From: Morella rubra | Taxonomy: Eukaryota > Streptophyta > Magnoliopsida > Fagales > Myricaceae | Reading direction: 5' to 3' | DNA: 64,000 nt | Assembly: GCA_003952965.2 (NCBI GenBank) | Contig: CM025856.1 | Span: forward strand, 30,833,110 to 30,897,109 | Part shown: piece after piece, positions 10,867-23,236 of the stretch | Position numbering within the stretch: the first letter of the stretch is position 1 | Layout: every line of letters begins with the position of its first letter | Notes under the pieces: model-generated | Seen by the model: the letters and a program-made list of their open reading frames with translations, nothing else | Told to the model about the DNA's origin: nothing | Databases searched by the model: none | Program-made: the position numbers and the translations under genes

Positions 10867-13800
10867 TTGAACTTCCCAAGAAGGTTCACGTATTGTCTGA
10901 GCTGTTACTCATTAGCTTGAGCTGGTTACTCAGACCCTTCATTTGCCATTTATCTAATGGATTTTCTTGGAAAAAATATGACACGATTTGAGGATATTTC
11001 TCGTTTTGGGCTATCAGAAAGATCTAGATGCATGATGCTTGCCTATTCTGACGTTTAGTGTTACACACGCACGAGGTTGCTTTACTCGGAATATATAGGG
11101 GTACAAATTACAGGTATCTTCATAACAGCAAAAGCTGCATGTCATGCACTCTGTTCAGCTTTAGGTGGAGAGAAAATTCCTAAGCGTTTGCACGAAAAAC
11201 AGCTGAATCACTACAGAAATTTCTCCCTTTATTTTTTTACAAATATTTTTCATTTTTTCACTAATTTTTTCATTCTCTCTCTTTTTTATTAACTCTCAAA
11301 ATTTTACTAAAATTTTGTTAACAAACGTCATGTTAATACCCTAGCTCTCTAATGTGGATATGAGAAGTGCTTGGTAAAGCTGCAGTTCTGTCCTTGATGT
11401 TGGGCTTAAAGTCTACAACGCGCTCGAGTAACCTTTTCTGAAGCTTAAGTTCAGAAATCCAAAGCAGGATACAATTAAGAGGGGCTGCAACTTGTTCGTG
11501 CCTCTGCTTGGCCCTCTGGGTTTTTGTTGTTTTAAACTTCCAGCCCAGCTTCAAAGCCCAAAGTATCAATTTTTGAGTAGTTCCCCCCCCCCCCCTCTCT
11601 CTCTCTCTTCTTCTTCTTCTTCTTCTTCATATATAGCCTTCCCTCTCAGAATTGAATCAAATTAAATCAATCAACGCAGGCTTCTGCTATCAAATTTGTC
11701 TAGAAAAAAAAAAAGAAGAAGATTTTTCATTTTTTCTAATAGATAACACAAACCTAGGTTTCCATTGTACTTTTTGCTAATTCAAATTGCTTGCTTGACC
11801 GATTAAGGTCACTTTCTTATAATTCTAATTTCATTTTGTTTATGTTGCTATCTATCAGTTTGGTCCTATAGCTTGTTGCTTTATTTTGCTATTAAAACAA
11901 TTTCCAATTCAGGGGTAGGAGTAGCAACGTCATCGGGTGAGTTTCCAATATAATTTTTTTTAAAAAAAATAAAAATCAAACCCATAATTACTTAATTTTA
12001 AGGTGTGTTTCTTTACTAAAATTTTAAACCTTTTAAAATTTTAACGCAATAAAATAATTCTAATATAATCTCGTTCTCTATTAAATTATTATTTTTTATT
12101 ATAATAAATATAAAAAATTTATTTAAATCATATATTTTTTTACTTCTTCACTAATTTCAATACTTTACAATTTTAATATTACCCAAACATAAACTTAATC
12201 AAATTGCATTGGATGATGATATTCTGTAACTCCAATTTGACAGTGACATATTTTGCTTTTGAGATAAAGTGACAAAGTGGATTAAGCTTCATATCTTTTG
12301 TACTTGACACACCTTCTAGAGAAAAACAAACGAAATTATTAGAGCACTCAATTGTCTGACCAGTAGATTTCAAAAGACTATTAGGTTGCATCACGCTGCA
12401 ATGAAGTTCAGTTCAAGGAGTCAGGAGCGATCAGAGGCCGGTGAAGAGGGAGACGCGGAGATGGAGACGTGGCGCCCATCAATCTCTCCTTTGCCACTGG
12501 TTATGGGGCAAACGTGGCCACGCGATCATGATGGCGATGGGACCCGTTGACCTAATCCACAACCAAATCCAAATCTAATATCCAACTGTCAACTACCCGC
12601 TACACCCATACTTTGATCTTTACGAAATACGAATACATCTGTTAGCATTTTTATCCGAACACGCGTTTAGCTCTTCACATGACAACACGTGTCTCGTTCA
12701 GTATCTCTAGTCTCGGTCAGAGTTTTATAATAATAATCATTTTCTTAAAAAATAAATGTGGGCTTTTCCACACAAAGTAATTATATACAGCATTTTCTTC
12801 ACCCGATCATGTTGTCCAAGAAAATCAGAAAAAAAAAAAGATGAAATTCCATTGTATGATTTTCTGGGTGCTATTAGATTGGATTTCTATATTTGCTTTT
12901 TATATAGTTTGCTTCAAGACCAAATTAAAATAGATATCGCTTAAATTAGGTAATGAATAAATACTTCCAAGCTACTGATATATAAAATGTCCCCTTTCGC
13001 AGATTAAAATAAATGAAAATAAAACTATACCTTATTGCAAGTTTTAATTCAGTCAAATTAGAACCCACCTCAAAGTTGATCAATAGCAACGAGCAAGTTA
13101 AGTACATTTTCTTTAAATAGAAAAATAAGAAGCTATAACAAGAAGTCAAAAGCTCTACGAAAGAATAGAAAAGAAATATATAATAAATTAAAGGGAAGAG
13201 AGAAGAACAGGTAATATTATTTAATTTAATAATATTATGAAAGAGAAATGTAATGGTATCCTGCACACAAATTGCCACGTAAAAATAAGTCAACTATGCT
13301 ATTGTGATCTTATTCCTTATTTTTTTGGTTTAATCAAATACATTTGTTTATCTTTTTTCTGATTCTCAATCTTCGAGTGAAAATATACTCCAATATTAAA
13401 GATATATGAGAGGTGCAATATAACTAAAATAAAGAGAACATTTTTTTTTTTAATTTCTTATTTTTAGAATATTTTTCTTGAACTTTTCTGAGAGGTGTGG
13501 AGAGAGATTGAGAGGTCATATAATTAGGATATATATATCACACTTTATGGGAGAGAAACTGCATGTAGACACGATTGAGTATCTTGGGGGTGAATATGCT
13601 CTTGCCGACAGTAGCCCAAATTCCAACTGCAGTTGAAATGGGGCCCCGTCACCGGCCATTATCTATTGCCCATGAGGGGTGGAGCAATTTCAGCCTTAAC
13701 TTTCTTGGGGACCCTCTTTTTCCTGGGAAAAAATAAATATATATGTGTTTGAATCGATGTTCTGATCTGTTGAAGGGTCACACATTAAATTATTGGGGAG

Positions 13801-16800
13801 AAAAGGTCATTGAAGCATTATATGGGCACACATGCTGCCATTTTATATGCCGGGCCCCTTATCCATTACTGATTACACACTCACTTTAAGAAACTTGAGA
13901 TTAGGGTTTACATTTGTTCGATCCCAAAAGAAAAAGGCCAAAAAGAAAAAGCCTTAAAACTTGGGGTTTAAACAGTCCAAAAGGTCACACATGCAATGCA
14001 AAAGTAGCTATTGGTGGAGTGCAGTTGAAGATTTGTTTTACCTTTGCTTTTTAAGTTGAAGATTTAGATGTTATTAGGCAAATAGAATCATTCCTATGAC
14101 TATGATCTTATGTTTTTTTTACATAGTAGTATACATCATTATTTAACGGGCCCAATTTCATAAGTTTAAACCGGACGGCGAAGAGGAGCGCGCGGTTGAA
14201 GGAGGAAAGTCGGTGATCAAGGGAAAAAAAATGTCTAGACTTTCAACCGGTGTAGAATTAATGAACAGTCGGTCGACTCAGGGGCCAAACATACGACGCG
14301 TCGGAGAGTAGCGAAAACAGCTCAAAATGGGAGAGAAAAAGACGTGCGCGTCAGTTTTTGAAGAAATCTTTGACTGGAGATCAAGGGGATAAGGTGGCGG
14401 GTGCCATGTGGTTCTTTTGCCGCCCGCAAGCTTGGCGGATATGTAAAGGCACCATTTGTCAATGATCAGATTAATCGCTGTAAACAACCAATATTGTCGG
14501 AGAGCCGCGTCAGATCCGTGTGAAGGATTTTACTGCATTGACGTTGCATGAATGGTAGCAGTCCATTTCACTTGGGACCATTTAATTTAGATATGGAAAA
14601 TAGTAGGTATACAAGGCAAGAAGCCGGTGGATGAGGCTGACACTTAACGACCGATCGACGTGAATCAATGCAGAAGTTACCCTACTAGTTTGCTAGGTAG
14701 AAAGATATACGTCAAAGTGATCATATCGAATTTATTGTGTAATTACTATTAATTTCTGTAATTTTTCTTAATTTGAAATTAATCGTTTTATAATATTCCT
14801 TAATTATATGTCTGGTTTGGTCACTGCATGTACACTTGCTTCTGGGTTAAGCAAGAATTGTGGAAGCAACATGGTCCATTAATTAAGAGATCATGACCAG
14901 AAGCTACATGCAGGATCTAATTCATATAGAAAATTAACCATACGAACCTTCGGCCTCAAATACTTAATCCCTGGCCACAAGGGGAGGTGCATTTGGAGAC
15001 AAACTGGAGAATTAGCCGCAGAATACATATGCATATTCAGCATCGATGCCGTAGTTTGTCTCAGAATACGACAGTAATCACATGCAAATAACATTATTAG
15101 TTGTGTTCCCAGAATATAATTAAGATCCACTCTATGCGAGGATAATGTCCCCAGCTGCCTTATAAGCTCATATCTAGGAACGTCTCGACTGGAACAACAC
15201 TACTCCCAATAACAGTACTCCTCCCTAATGCATATATGACTAATTTGCTGAGGCGGGCAGGGACATGATTAACCTGCAGAATTGCTTGGTATCAGGAAAA
15301 GGCAAAAGATCGAACGAGATTTACCTCGAGCGATTGGCCCTACGGCCTACACACCCAAAATGTACATATATCCTTTAATTACGTGTTGATTTTTCTTATT
15401 AGGGAGTGACAATATTATAATTGAACAGGTATAGATTAATCCTGAACAGTTAATAGAAACTTTAATTTGGGGGGCTTTTTTAAGTCTATAAAATAGCAAT
15501 ACTGATAGTGTACGTCGATCATGTTTAACTCAAATCATTTCTCTTTCTGATCAGAGACAAATATTGAACTCAGACGATTGATTTTAAATCCAATTTCATA
15601 TTTAATCACCACTATATACCCTTGATTTGAATGCATGATTCTGTCAATTCAGTGCACTCTCTAATTATAGGAGTCTTGATATTTTATACTTTAATTTATT
15701 ATTTTTGTCATATTACTGTACTCACTAATTATTGATTTCAAACATTTTATACCTTCTATTAAATTTTTTTTTTAATTTGTATGGAAAATGATTTTTTTTT
15801 TATCTTGAAACTTTGTCACCCCAAAATTCATAATTTTTTAATAGTGACAATTTTATGAAGATAAAATTGTAATTTTAAAGAACAAAAAGTTAATTGCAGT
15901 CAAAATTGATTAAAAAAATTTAAACATACTGTACAAATTATCTGAAATCAATAATAGGGTGCAAAGGGTAACAATTTATATATGACAAGTTGGTGTGGTA
16001 CCATAGTCATTAAATGAAGGACCACAACCTTGAATACTTTAAAATGTAATTAGTGCATAAAAATAGAGTCGAAACTCTAAAAACACATACGAATTAACAA
16101 AATTGTGATAATTTTGCGATTGGCATATTTGGGTTTTTTTTTTGCTAAGAGCATATTTGGGTATCCAAAGCAAAGGTCTCAAAGTCCTGTCAAAACGCTA
16201 AACGCTCGCGGCGTGATGGCCGAATAGCAAGAAGCTCGATCGTGGCCTCCATAATTCGCTATAAATATCTTCAACAGTGTCTGTGTGCACGCGCCATCCT
16301 TCATTGTAAATTTGTAGGCAAATAATAATGGCCCAGAAAATCACTTCACAAAAAGGAGCAACGACACAGCCTCGTATAAGTCCGCTTCCCATATATATCT
16401 CTCCTCTCGATTTTTTTTCACTATAAAAATATATTCTAGTACAATTTATTTTTACGGTAATTAGAAATTAACGGGGAGATTTAATTGATCAAATATGTAT
16501 GAAAAGTTTAAACCGCAGGATTTGTGAGCTAGAATAGAGGAAACTCAGTGGATGAGAAAGAGTCTATAAAATTTAATTAGTTCATATTTTTTCGGTTTCA
16601 TCAATTATTATTTTCTCTAATAACATGGAGATCCAAATTTCCAGAAATGGAAGAAAAAAAATATATATATATATATATCTAAAATTCGAATTTATTTTAT
16701 GCAGATAAAGAAGATCCGTGAACCCGCACAAATCCTGACCGTCCAGGATAACATTTTGGCCACCCAGGATGGAGAATGGAGCAAATGAAATCATGGCACT

Positions 16801-16814
16801 TGCCACCATCCTCC
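10867..16814. other. Long AT-rich spacer with no recognised gene
   Basis: Only short open frames without domain similarity occur here, on both strands. Notable contents are a C/CT/CTT microsatellite at 11583-11629 followed by a tatata box. There are three GC-richer islands (about 12410-12720, 13600-13720 and 14160-14520) that read like promoter or transposon-relic sequence. The AT-rich tracts at 11.9-12.2 and 15.6-15.9 kb resemble worn MITE cores. A (TA)n run lies at 16661-16678. I see no tRNA, rRNA or known miRNA sequence. Confidence 0.4.
11583..11629. repeat. Compound microsatellite (C)n(CT)n(CTT)n
   Basis: An uninterrupted C run passes into CT repeats and then CTT repeats. A tatata box follows directly. 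CT-rich tracts next to TATA boxes are common in plant 5' leaders, but no gene was found downstream. Confidence 0.9.
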
Positions 16815-16822
16815 TATAAATA
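16815..16822 (+). promoter_or_regulatory. TATA box of ASR-1
   Basis: TATAAATA, followed by ccaccc, lies 99 bp before the ATG. The same TATAAATAcca context precedes ASR-3, ASR-4 and ASR-5. Confidence 0.75.
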
Positions 16823-16920
16823 CCACCCAGTCCCAAGCTCTACCACATCACCGCAACCACCTCCCACACTATTCTGCTTTTTTAAAATTCGAACAAATTC
16901 AACCACTCTCCCCACATACC

Positions 16921-17941
16921 ATGGCTGAAGAAAAGCACCACCACGGCCTTTTCCACCATCGCAAAGAAGATGAAGATAAGCCTGTTGATTCTGTATACTC
17001 TGAGAACACTTACTCCACCGGTGGCCAGGGTGGGTACGGTGACTCTGCATACGGTGAGACCACTGCTTACTCCAGCGGCCCAGGTACCGGTGGGTACTCC
17101 GAGACCACTGCTTACTCCACCGGTGGCCCACGCACCGGTGAGTACTCCGATGGCCCAGCTACCGGTGGGTACTCCGAGACCACTGCTTACAGCAGCAGTG
17201 GCCCAGGTGGGTACGCTAAGACCACAGAAGTGATTACCAGCGACGAGCCTATTGACTACGAGAAGGAAAAGAAGCACCACAAGCATCTCGAGCAAATTGG
17301 CGAGCTCGGTGCTGCCGCGGCTGGTGCTTATGCCCTGGTAATTATCTATTCTAGCTACTATGATATCTCGCTATTTAATTCATATGTATGTACGTATGCA
17401 TAATGGAGCTACATCGAAAATATGGATGCAAACTCTGAAACTCTACCCGCATCAACATGGATCCGAGCCCTACTATTTTATTAGCCAGTGATGTTCAGAA
17501 TCTACGAAGGTCACGACTTATAAGAGCGCTACGCCTGTATGTTTACTTTATTGGTACCCTTAATTTCCATAGTGTGTCAGATTTTGTTAGTCAGTCCTTA
17601 TCAGCTGTTTTTAAAGCAAAAAAAAAATTGAAAAAAAAAAAATACGAGTAACATCTTCTCTGTTAAGGCCAAAATTTTAAATTCTGATTTAAGATATGCT
17701 GAAATTTAATAAATTTAGTTTCTAATTTTATCCTTTTCTCTGACAAATGTTTCAGTATGAAAAGCATGAGTCAAAGAAAGACCCAGAGCACGCCCACAGG
17801 CACAAGATAGAGGAGGAGGTCGCAGCAGCAGCTGCAGTTGGAGCTGGTGGATTTGCCTTCCACGAGCATCACGAGAAGAAGGAGACAAAGGAAGAAGAGG
17901 AAGAGGCTCACGGAAAGAAGCACCACCATCTTTTTGGTTAA
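16921..17941 (+). CDS. ASR: ASR (ABA/water-stress/ripening) protein 1, long form
   Basis: Exon 1 is 16921-17337, and exon 2 is 17756-17941 (acceptor ttcag|TATGAAAAG). The product is 200 residues. The ABA/WDS domain is clear: the His-rich N-terminus [18 protein letters not shown], the core [16 protein letters not shown]...GAYAL ending exon 1, and [19 protein letters not shown]...[12 protein letters not shown] in exon 2, with a His tail. ASR proteins are small, hydrophilic and Zn-binding, and are reported as both stress chaperones and DNA-binding proteins. Unlike its neighbours, this copy has about 75 extra residues between the N-terminus and the core, built of Gly/Tyr/Ser/Thr repeats with three copies of ETTAYS. 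It starts the array and does not share the promoter block of ASR-2 to ASR-5. Confidence 0.93.
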
Positions 17942-19190
17942 AAAAAGGGGATATCACAGCGTCTATCAAGTGTCTTTTATTAGCTACTTTGCTTTTTCTT
18001 TGATTTGGGGTTGTGTTTGGATATACCACGAGTCATGAAGAACTGCCCTAAATAATGCTCTTCTGCAAGAGTGAGGTTGTTAGTGCTTCCTTGGTTGGTA
18101 TATGTCGTTGTTGATTTAATGGTGTCATCTGGTTTTATTTTCTTTTTATGCAATGTTAATTAATAATATTGGTATTTTGATGTTATATATATATATCCAA
18201 GTCTCTAGATGTCTAGTCCAGTATTAATGTTTTCATTTTATCATTTTCCATTTCCAATTACATTAACAATATTATTACGTATATTCCTTTTTTGTTTATT
18301 TCTATAATAATATAAATAATTATTTCGAGGATCATATCCTATATATACCTACGAGTGGTCGCGGACAATATCGTACGCCTTCAATAATGTGTTAAAAGGT
18401 GGGCTCACGCATGTCGAAATCATTATTTCAGCTTTTGTTAAATATCTTCTTAGAATCAGGCCCATCAACAGTCCCATAAGAAACGGATCATCAACATATA
18501 TAAAATGTCAACTTTCTTGTTATAATAATTAATAATTAGTAACACATTTATCACTGTAACTGATCAGCCGCGAATAACAAGCAAATTAAGCATAATTATT
18601 GTACTTGTGCTGGTTAAAAAGCAGTCAGATATAATCAGGGGGTTTAAAAAAGATTTAACTTTTAATCCTCGTATTCTCCATTGAATCCGACTCTAAACTT
18701 GGGCTAATTGGGAAGTTCCAAGGCGTGGTGGACGGTCTTGGTGATTAAAGTGCTAGCTTCTAGTTGGATGGTCCATGGGTTACAGCGGAAAATAAACATG
18801 CATGCAATGCACGGAGCCAAGAGTACTGCATTGGGTGTTTTGTAGGTAGGATATTAATTGGTTTGGTGGGTGAAATGTATAAGTACCTCGTTGAAGGAAT
18901 ATTTAGCCAATTTCATCTTTTACGGAGGAAAATTCAGGTGATCATTTGCTGTAAATTAAGAAGGGTGTTTTCTTTGGCTCTTAGATAATGGACGTCTATT
19001 CTTTTGCCTGTTTCTTTTCCATTTCCAGTCTCCAATTAATCAAAGAATTGTACGTACGTAGTTTGTTTTACATTAATCCTCACGCTAATATTTATTCGTC
19101 TTGACTAATTTATTAATTTGATGGGTCATTTGTCGTTGCCTTTGAAATGCTAGCTGGGTGAAACTTTCAAGTCTTGGATGTTCGAAGCTG
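17942..19190. other. Intergenic: ASR-1 3' region
   Basis: AT-rich 3' flank of ASR-1 with a short TA run near 18186. No domain-bearing open frame and no repeat unit shared with the other ASR flanks was seen. Confidence 0.4.
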
Positions 19191-19194
19191 AGGC

Positions 19195-19734
19195 ATGGAT
19201 GATGGACCCGTAACTGAGCCCCACCGCCAGTGCCAGGATTATTCCTCTCTCGTTCATTCAATTATTGGAGATAAAGGGTATATTCTAAGGGAAATAGTTG
19301 GAAAGGGCTTCAAATCTATTGAGAGGTTGCCTTGGCTGAGACTTCCTAGCCAGAGGTTCTCCATGAGTCTGTGCATGCTTTCTCAATGAGAGATGATGAT
19401 GAGGGTGAGGTTGAGCACTTTGCCTCTTCTGCGCAAACATGTAATTTGTCAGGTACTGAGCTCGGAAAGAGTCTAAATGGAAAGCTTCAAGAGTTGAAGG
19501 CAGCAAGGGAAAGACTAGCTCGATTATACCTATCAGAAGACCCCTTTAGACTAATCCTTTTATATTGATTGTGCCTTGGCTATGCCAATGATTTTTGTAT
19601 CATTTTAGTTGTAAAATGGTTTAATGCTAATTAAAGGGTGTTAACTGTTAAGTTACAATTTTGTTTGTTTTGGACTTATTGTATATCTTGCTTTTGGGAT
19701 TAATGAAACTACTTACCATTCATCCAAAAAAAAA
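19195..19734 (+). mobile_element. Retroposed sequence with poly-A tail (LINE 3' end or retrocopy)
   Basis: About 540 bp ending in a typical LINE-type 3' terminus (aatgaaactacttaccattc, then an A-run at about 19724-19735). Two short open frames overlap in it. One contains a charged helical stretch (GKSLNGKLQELKAARERLA) and ends just before the 3' UTR-like part. I do not recognise the protein. It is either the 3' end of a LINE or a processed copy of a host mRNA. No target-site duplication was found. Confidence 0.5.
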
Positions 19735-19799
19735 AATTGCAAAATTTTGATTTCGGGTAATGATAAGTAGGAACGTGTCAAAGGGCAGAGCCAGCAGCC

Positions 19800-20530
19800 T
19801 GCGACAAAATCAGACAATAGCATAAACTACACACCAGGGAGAGCCAGCTGCATAGCTGCCCAAGAAATCGTGTCCTTCCAGCGTCGAGGATCGAGGGATG
19901 CCACATTTGTCTCTCAATAGGACCCAAATTCTATTGAAAAAGGGGCACTCAAAGAATAATTTATTGCAGTTCTCCATATATATCAGCTTCACAAAAGCCA
20001 CATTAATGTCATTGAGAATCGGCCAAAAGGCTTTAGTCGATTTTGCGTAGATAGTCTCTCTCGAATAAGAGTCATAAGATGAAAGAAAATCTAGGAATAC
20101 TGTCTTTGAACCACAGTAAGTGGTGCGCTTGCCAAGGTACAGCAGGGTACGTACGTATACGTAGCTAGCAATAATTTTGGTGATGCATTTATTAATTGTG
20201 TTGCAAAACGAAATAAAGTGGAAGTCCTTGAGTGAAGAAGCATTCGACCCCCTCTGAATCACGGCTAGCTACATCAGTAAAATTCACCTGTTTGAGGAGC
20301 CTACCAGATCTGAAAAATGACTTTACAACCTCCACAATGCTAGATCTCGTGCTCCACGTCTTCTTGAAGAACGTAGAGTTAAAGCCGCTATCACTAGGGG
20401 ATTTTGATTCAGCAACGGAGAACATGATAGATTTGATTTTTAAATCACTAATTTTCCTAACCAAGACATCTTGTTGTTCCACACGAAGCCTCTTAGTAAT
20501 CCATTGTGTACTAAACTTATGTGCTAGGAT
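19800..20530 (-). pseudogene. LINE reverse-transcriptase remnant
   Basis: Read on the - strand, two overlapping broken frames give plant L1-type reverse transcriptase. First come IKSIMFSVAESKSPSDSGFN and FFKKTW, matching the 'DKAPGPDGF..FFK.TW' entry to the RT domain. Next come FFRSGRLLKQVN and SLKDFHFISFCNTINKCITK, matching 'LKDFRPISLCNV.YK..TK'. Then, after a large internal deletion, the zf-RVT segment LFFECPFFNRIWVLL follows. The catalytic palm (YADD) is deleted. It is a dead fragment of several kilobases of original element. Confidence 0.82.
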
Positions 20531-21218
20531 TGGATGGACCTGACACTATGAAGCGACGCAATGACCGAGCTGGAAGCTGTGTAAGACAAACCCCCAATAC
20601 ACAGTACTCACACATTATAGATACAGTTCGTCCATAAGTGAAAATCCGTCCTTCTAACCAAGGAAGGAGCTAGAAGGCCATAAATCCCCCAAGTCAGCCA
20701 TATATATACATTTAGGCAAATAGAATTACGTACCCTCAAAAGTGTATTTTTATGAAATTGGTCCCTCTTAACTTCGTTCTTCCTGCTTCCAACCGTTTAG
20801 CTATTGTCTTTAGTGGCAACTAGAGTTTTCTTAAAGATAAAATAGCTTAGCTCTTAAGTTTCTAAAAGCCAACACGAATTTTCTCTCTAACAGTCAATCC
20901 GTGTGGTCTGCTCAGCCCCCTTCAATTTCTCTGATACTTCCATATACTTTACGTGTTTTTCGACTATGGCTTTGAATAAAAATGCTAAAATATTTAGGTA
21001 TTCCCCTGAAAGGCATTAATTAACACAGTACTATATATTCTCTTGAATTTATGATTTTTTTTGTTAGATTAATTTATTATGTTTTGATATCATAGACATA
21101 CAGCACATTTTTCTAGAAGCTGATCATTAACATGTGCAGCATTTTAATAATGTTTACAATATTATTTCTGATATTAATTATATTTATTTTACAATATAAC
21201 ACTTCAAAGTTCCATATA
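20531..21218. other. Intergenic, possibly more LINE sequence
   Basis: The first 150-200 bp may continue the LINE remnant on the - strand, since short RT-like phrases occur out of frame. The rest is AT-rich and unassigned. Confidence 0.3.
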
Positions 21219-21616
21219 GGGGAAAATATATTTTCCACCCATGAACTACAGTAGGTTTTACACTTTGCACCATAAAGTATTATGTTTGAGACGTTGCACC
21301 ATCTAACTACCAATCTTAGACAATTTGCACCCTCTATCAAAATTTTAGAGTAAAATGACAATTATGCTCTTGACCCGTTTTGAATATATTGAAAATATTA
21401 TTTTCAATTCATTAAATTTTTGGGGTATTATTGTCAGAAGAATGGTGTAAAGTGTATAACATTAGTAGTTGAAGGGTGCAATGTGTCAAAATAAGTAATT
21501 TAGGATGAAAAATGTCTAACATTGGTAATTGGAGGGTGCAATATATTAAAATTAGTAGTTTAGAGTGCAATGTGTCACAGATTCAATAATTTATAAGTGA
21601 AAAGTATATTTTCTCT
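21219..21616. mobile_element. Inverted-repeat MITE
   Basis: About 400 bp. The left end (ggggaaaatatattttccac) is the imperfect reverse complement of the right end (aaaagtatattttctcttt). Each arm repeats 'tttgcaccat..actac' or its inverse 'tagtt..ggtgcaa' several times. The centre is near 21400. It has no coding capacity, and the target-site duplication is not clear. Related arms occur singly near 6.03-6.16 kb and 23.65-23.88 kb. Confidence 0.65.
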
Positions 21617-21791
21617 TTATATATTATAATTCGGCCCCCAGACTTGAATTGATCTCCGGCGGCTCCCCCACACAGATAGAGTTTCACGCGGCACAGCCGC
21701 ACAAGTGGGTAAAAGCCGTACGTTTTGAATTGTTATATTACTCTCTGGCTTACGATTCATACCTGCACACAAACGCGAAATAAACAACATA

Positions 21792-21897
21792 TTGGTGGAC
21801 TCAGCACGCAACCAGTCACCCAATCACGTGGTAGATTAGAACATTCATGGAAACCCACCATATCTTTAACAGTTACCTGTCACCACCGCTATAAATA
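21792..21897 (+). promoter_or_regulatory. ASR-2 promoter: conserved TTGGTGGACTC, G-box, TATA
   Basis: TTGGTGGACTC (21792-21802) recurs upstream of ASR-3, ASR-4 and ASR-5. CACGTG (21825-21830) is a G-box/ABRE core, the site used by bZIP factors in ABA response, and fits an ABA-responsive gene. TATAAATA lies at 21890-21897, 133 bp before the ATG. Confidence 0.7.
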
Positions 21898-22029
21898 CAA
21901 CCCTTTGCCCATTAAACTTTCTCACATTACAAACACGTTAATTTCAATCTTTCCACTTGATATTTTTCATAATAATCTTTCTGTATAGTTCGTTTCCAAA
22001 GCCCATACATCAGACTTTAAGATCCCACC

Positions 22030-22614
22030 ATGGCCGAGAAGCAACACCACCACCACCACATCTCCCACCACAAAAATGTTGAGGATGGACCGGTCGATTA
22101 TAAGAAGGAAGAGAAGCACCACAAGCATCTCGAACATCTAAGCAAGGCTGGTGCCGTTGCTGCTGGAGCCTATGCCCTGGTAACGTTTTTCTCCTACTTT
22201 TTTGTCTTTTGTTTTTGGTTTTTTTTTTCCTTTTTCTAAACCATTGCGAACTTTTTATAAGTAACTGTGCTAGCTGAATTAGGAGTTTCTATGCCAATGG
22301 TAATGAGGCCTTGACAGAATTCATCTCCAGGCTGATAATTAGTTGAATTTAAGTGCCTCTATATATATTTGTTTATAGTTGTTTTCTTCCCGGCCGTTCC
22401 AAATTTAAGTGCATTTATTTGATTATTCTTTCAGCATGAGAAGCATAAGGCAAAGAAAGACCCAGAGAACGCGCACAGTCACAAGATCAAAGAGGAAATT
22501 GCAGCAACAATTGCAGTAGGAGCCGGTGGCTTTGCGTTCCATGAGAAGCATGAGAAGAAAGCGGCAAAGAAGGAAGATGAGATGCTTCATGGGAAGCACC
22601 ACCACCATCACTAA
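22030..22614 (+). CDS. ASR: ASR protein 2
   Basis: Exon 1 is 22030-22179 and exon 2 is 22435-22614; the product is 109 residues. The N-terminus is very His-rich ([12 protein letters not shown]). The ABA/WDS core [12 protein letters not shown]...AGAYAL ends exon 1 at the same codon as in the other copies. Exon 2 starts [21 protein letters not shown] and ends with a HHHHH run. The short intron (255 bp) contains a block conserved in ASR-3 to ASR-5. The frame is intact. The G-box and TATA support ABA- or stress-driven expression, but this is inference. Confidence 0.93.
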
Positions 22615-23205
22615 TTTTAATTGTCTTTGATTAATTTCTATGTGTTTACTCTACCCCAAATAATACTAGCTAGCTAGCTAGGAGCGATGTATTGAATATG
22701 TCTGCGTGTAATTTTATGATCTGCTTCTCTTGCAGCGTGCAATATTGTACTAATTAATATACCAATATATAGCGTCAATGTTGGAGATAATAATATATTG
22801 TAATTCGAGAATTACATTTTTTTATTTTGTTTTTTATTTTTTAATGAAATGGAAAAGTTAATATATGCGAGGTCTTCTCTTTTTGTTTTTTTCCTAGGCA
22901 ATATATGAGGTCTTCGCTTTGGCATTGATTTCGCACGGATCCTAAGGCCTGAATCAACCTTTTTTTTTTCGATTCAAAATTAGTAGGACTGCATACAGGC
23001 ATATGTACTTATATATGTTAATTTTTCGGGACTATTTTATTTTTAAAAGGATAATTATGAAATACCTCGGAAAGAAAGAAGAAAATTAAGAGTGAGTGAC
23101 TTAAGGCGAGCGAGATTTTTATGGTCATGAAGAGCTAAGAGCTCCCTTTAGGTGGATTCCCTTTCCCCTTTCCCCAAATTAATTACACAAAAAAAAAAAA
23201 AGATA

Positions 23206-23236
<31 letters not shown>

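Noticed and set aside
12946-13293. 115-codon - strand frame
   Set aside because: AT-rich, Phe/Tyr/Leu-dominated chance frame without start context or similarity.
16198-16392. Short gene-like segment with a tataaata-like box at about 16260
   Set aside because: Only a 16-codon frame follows, and nothing matches ASR or another family.
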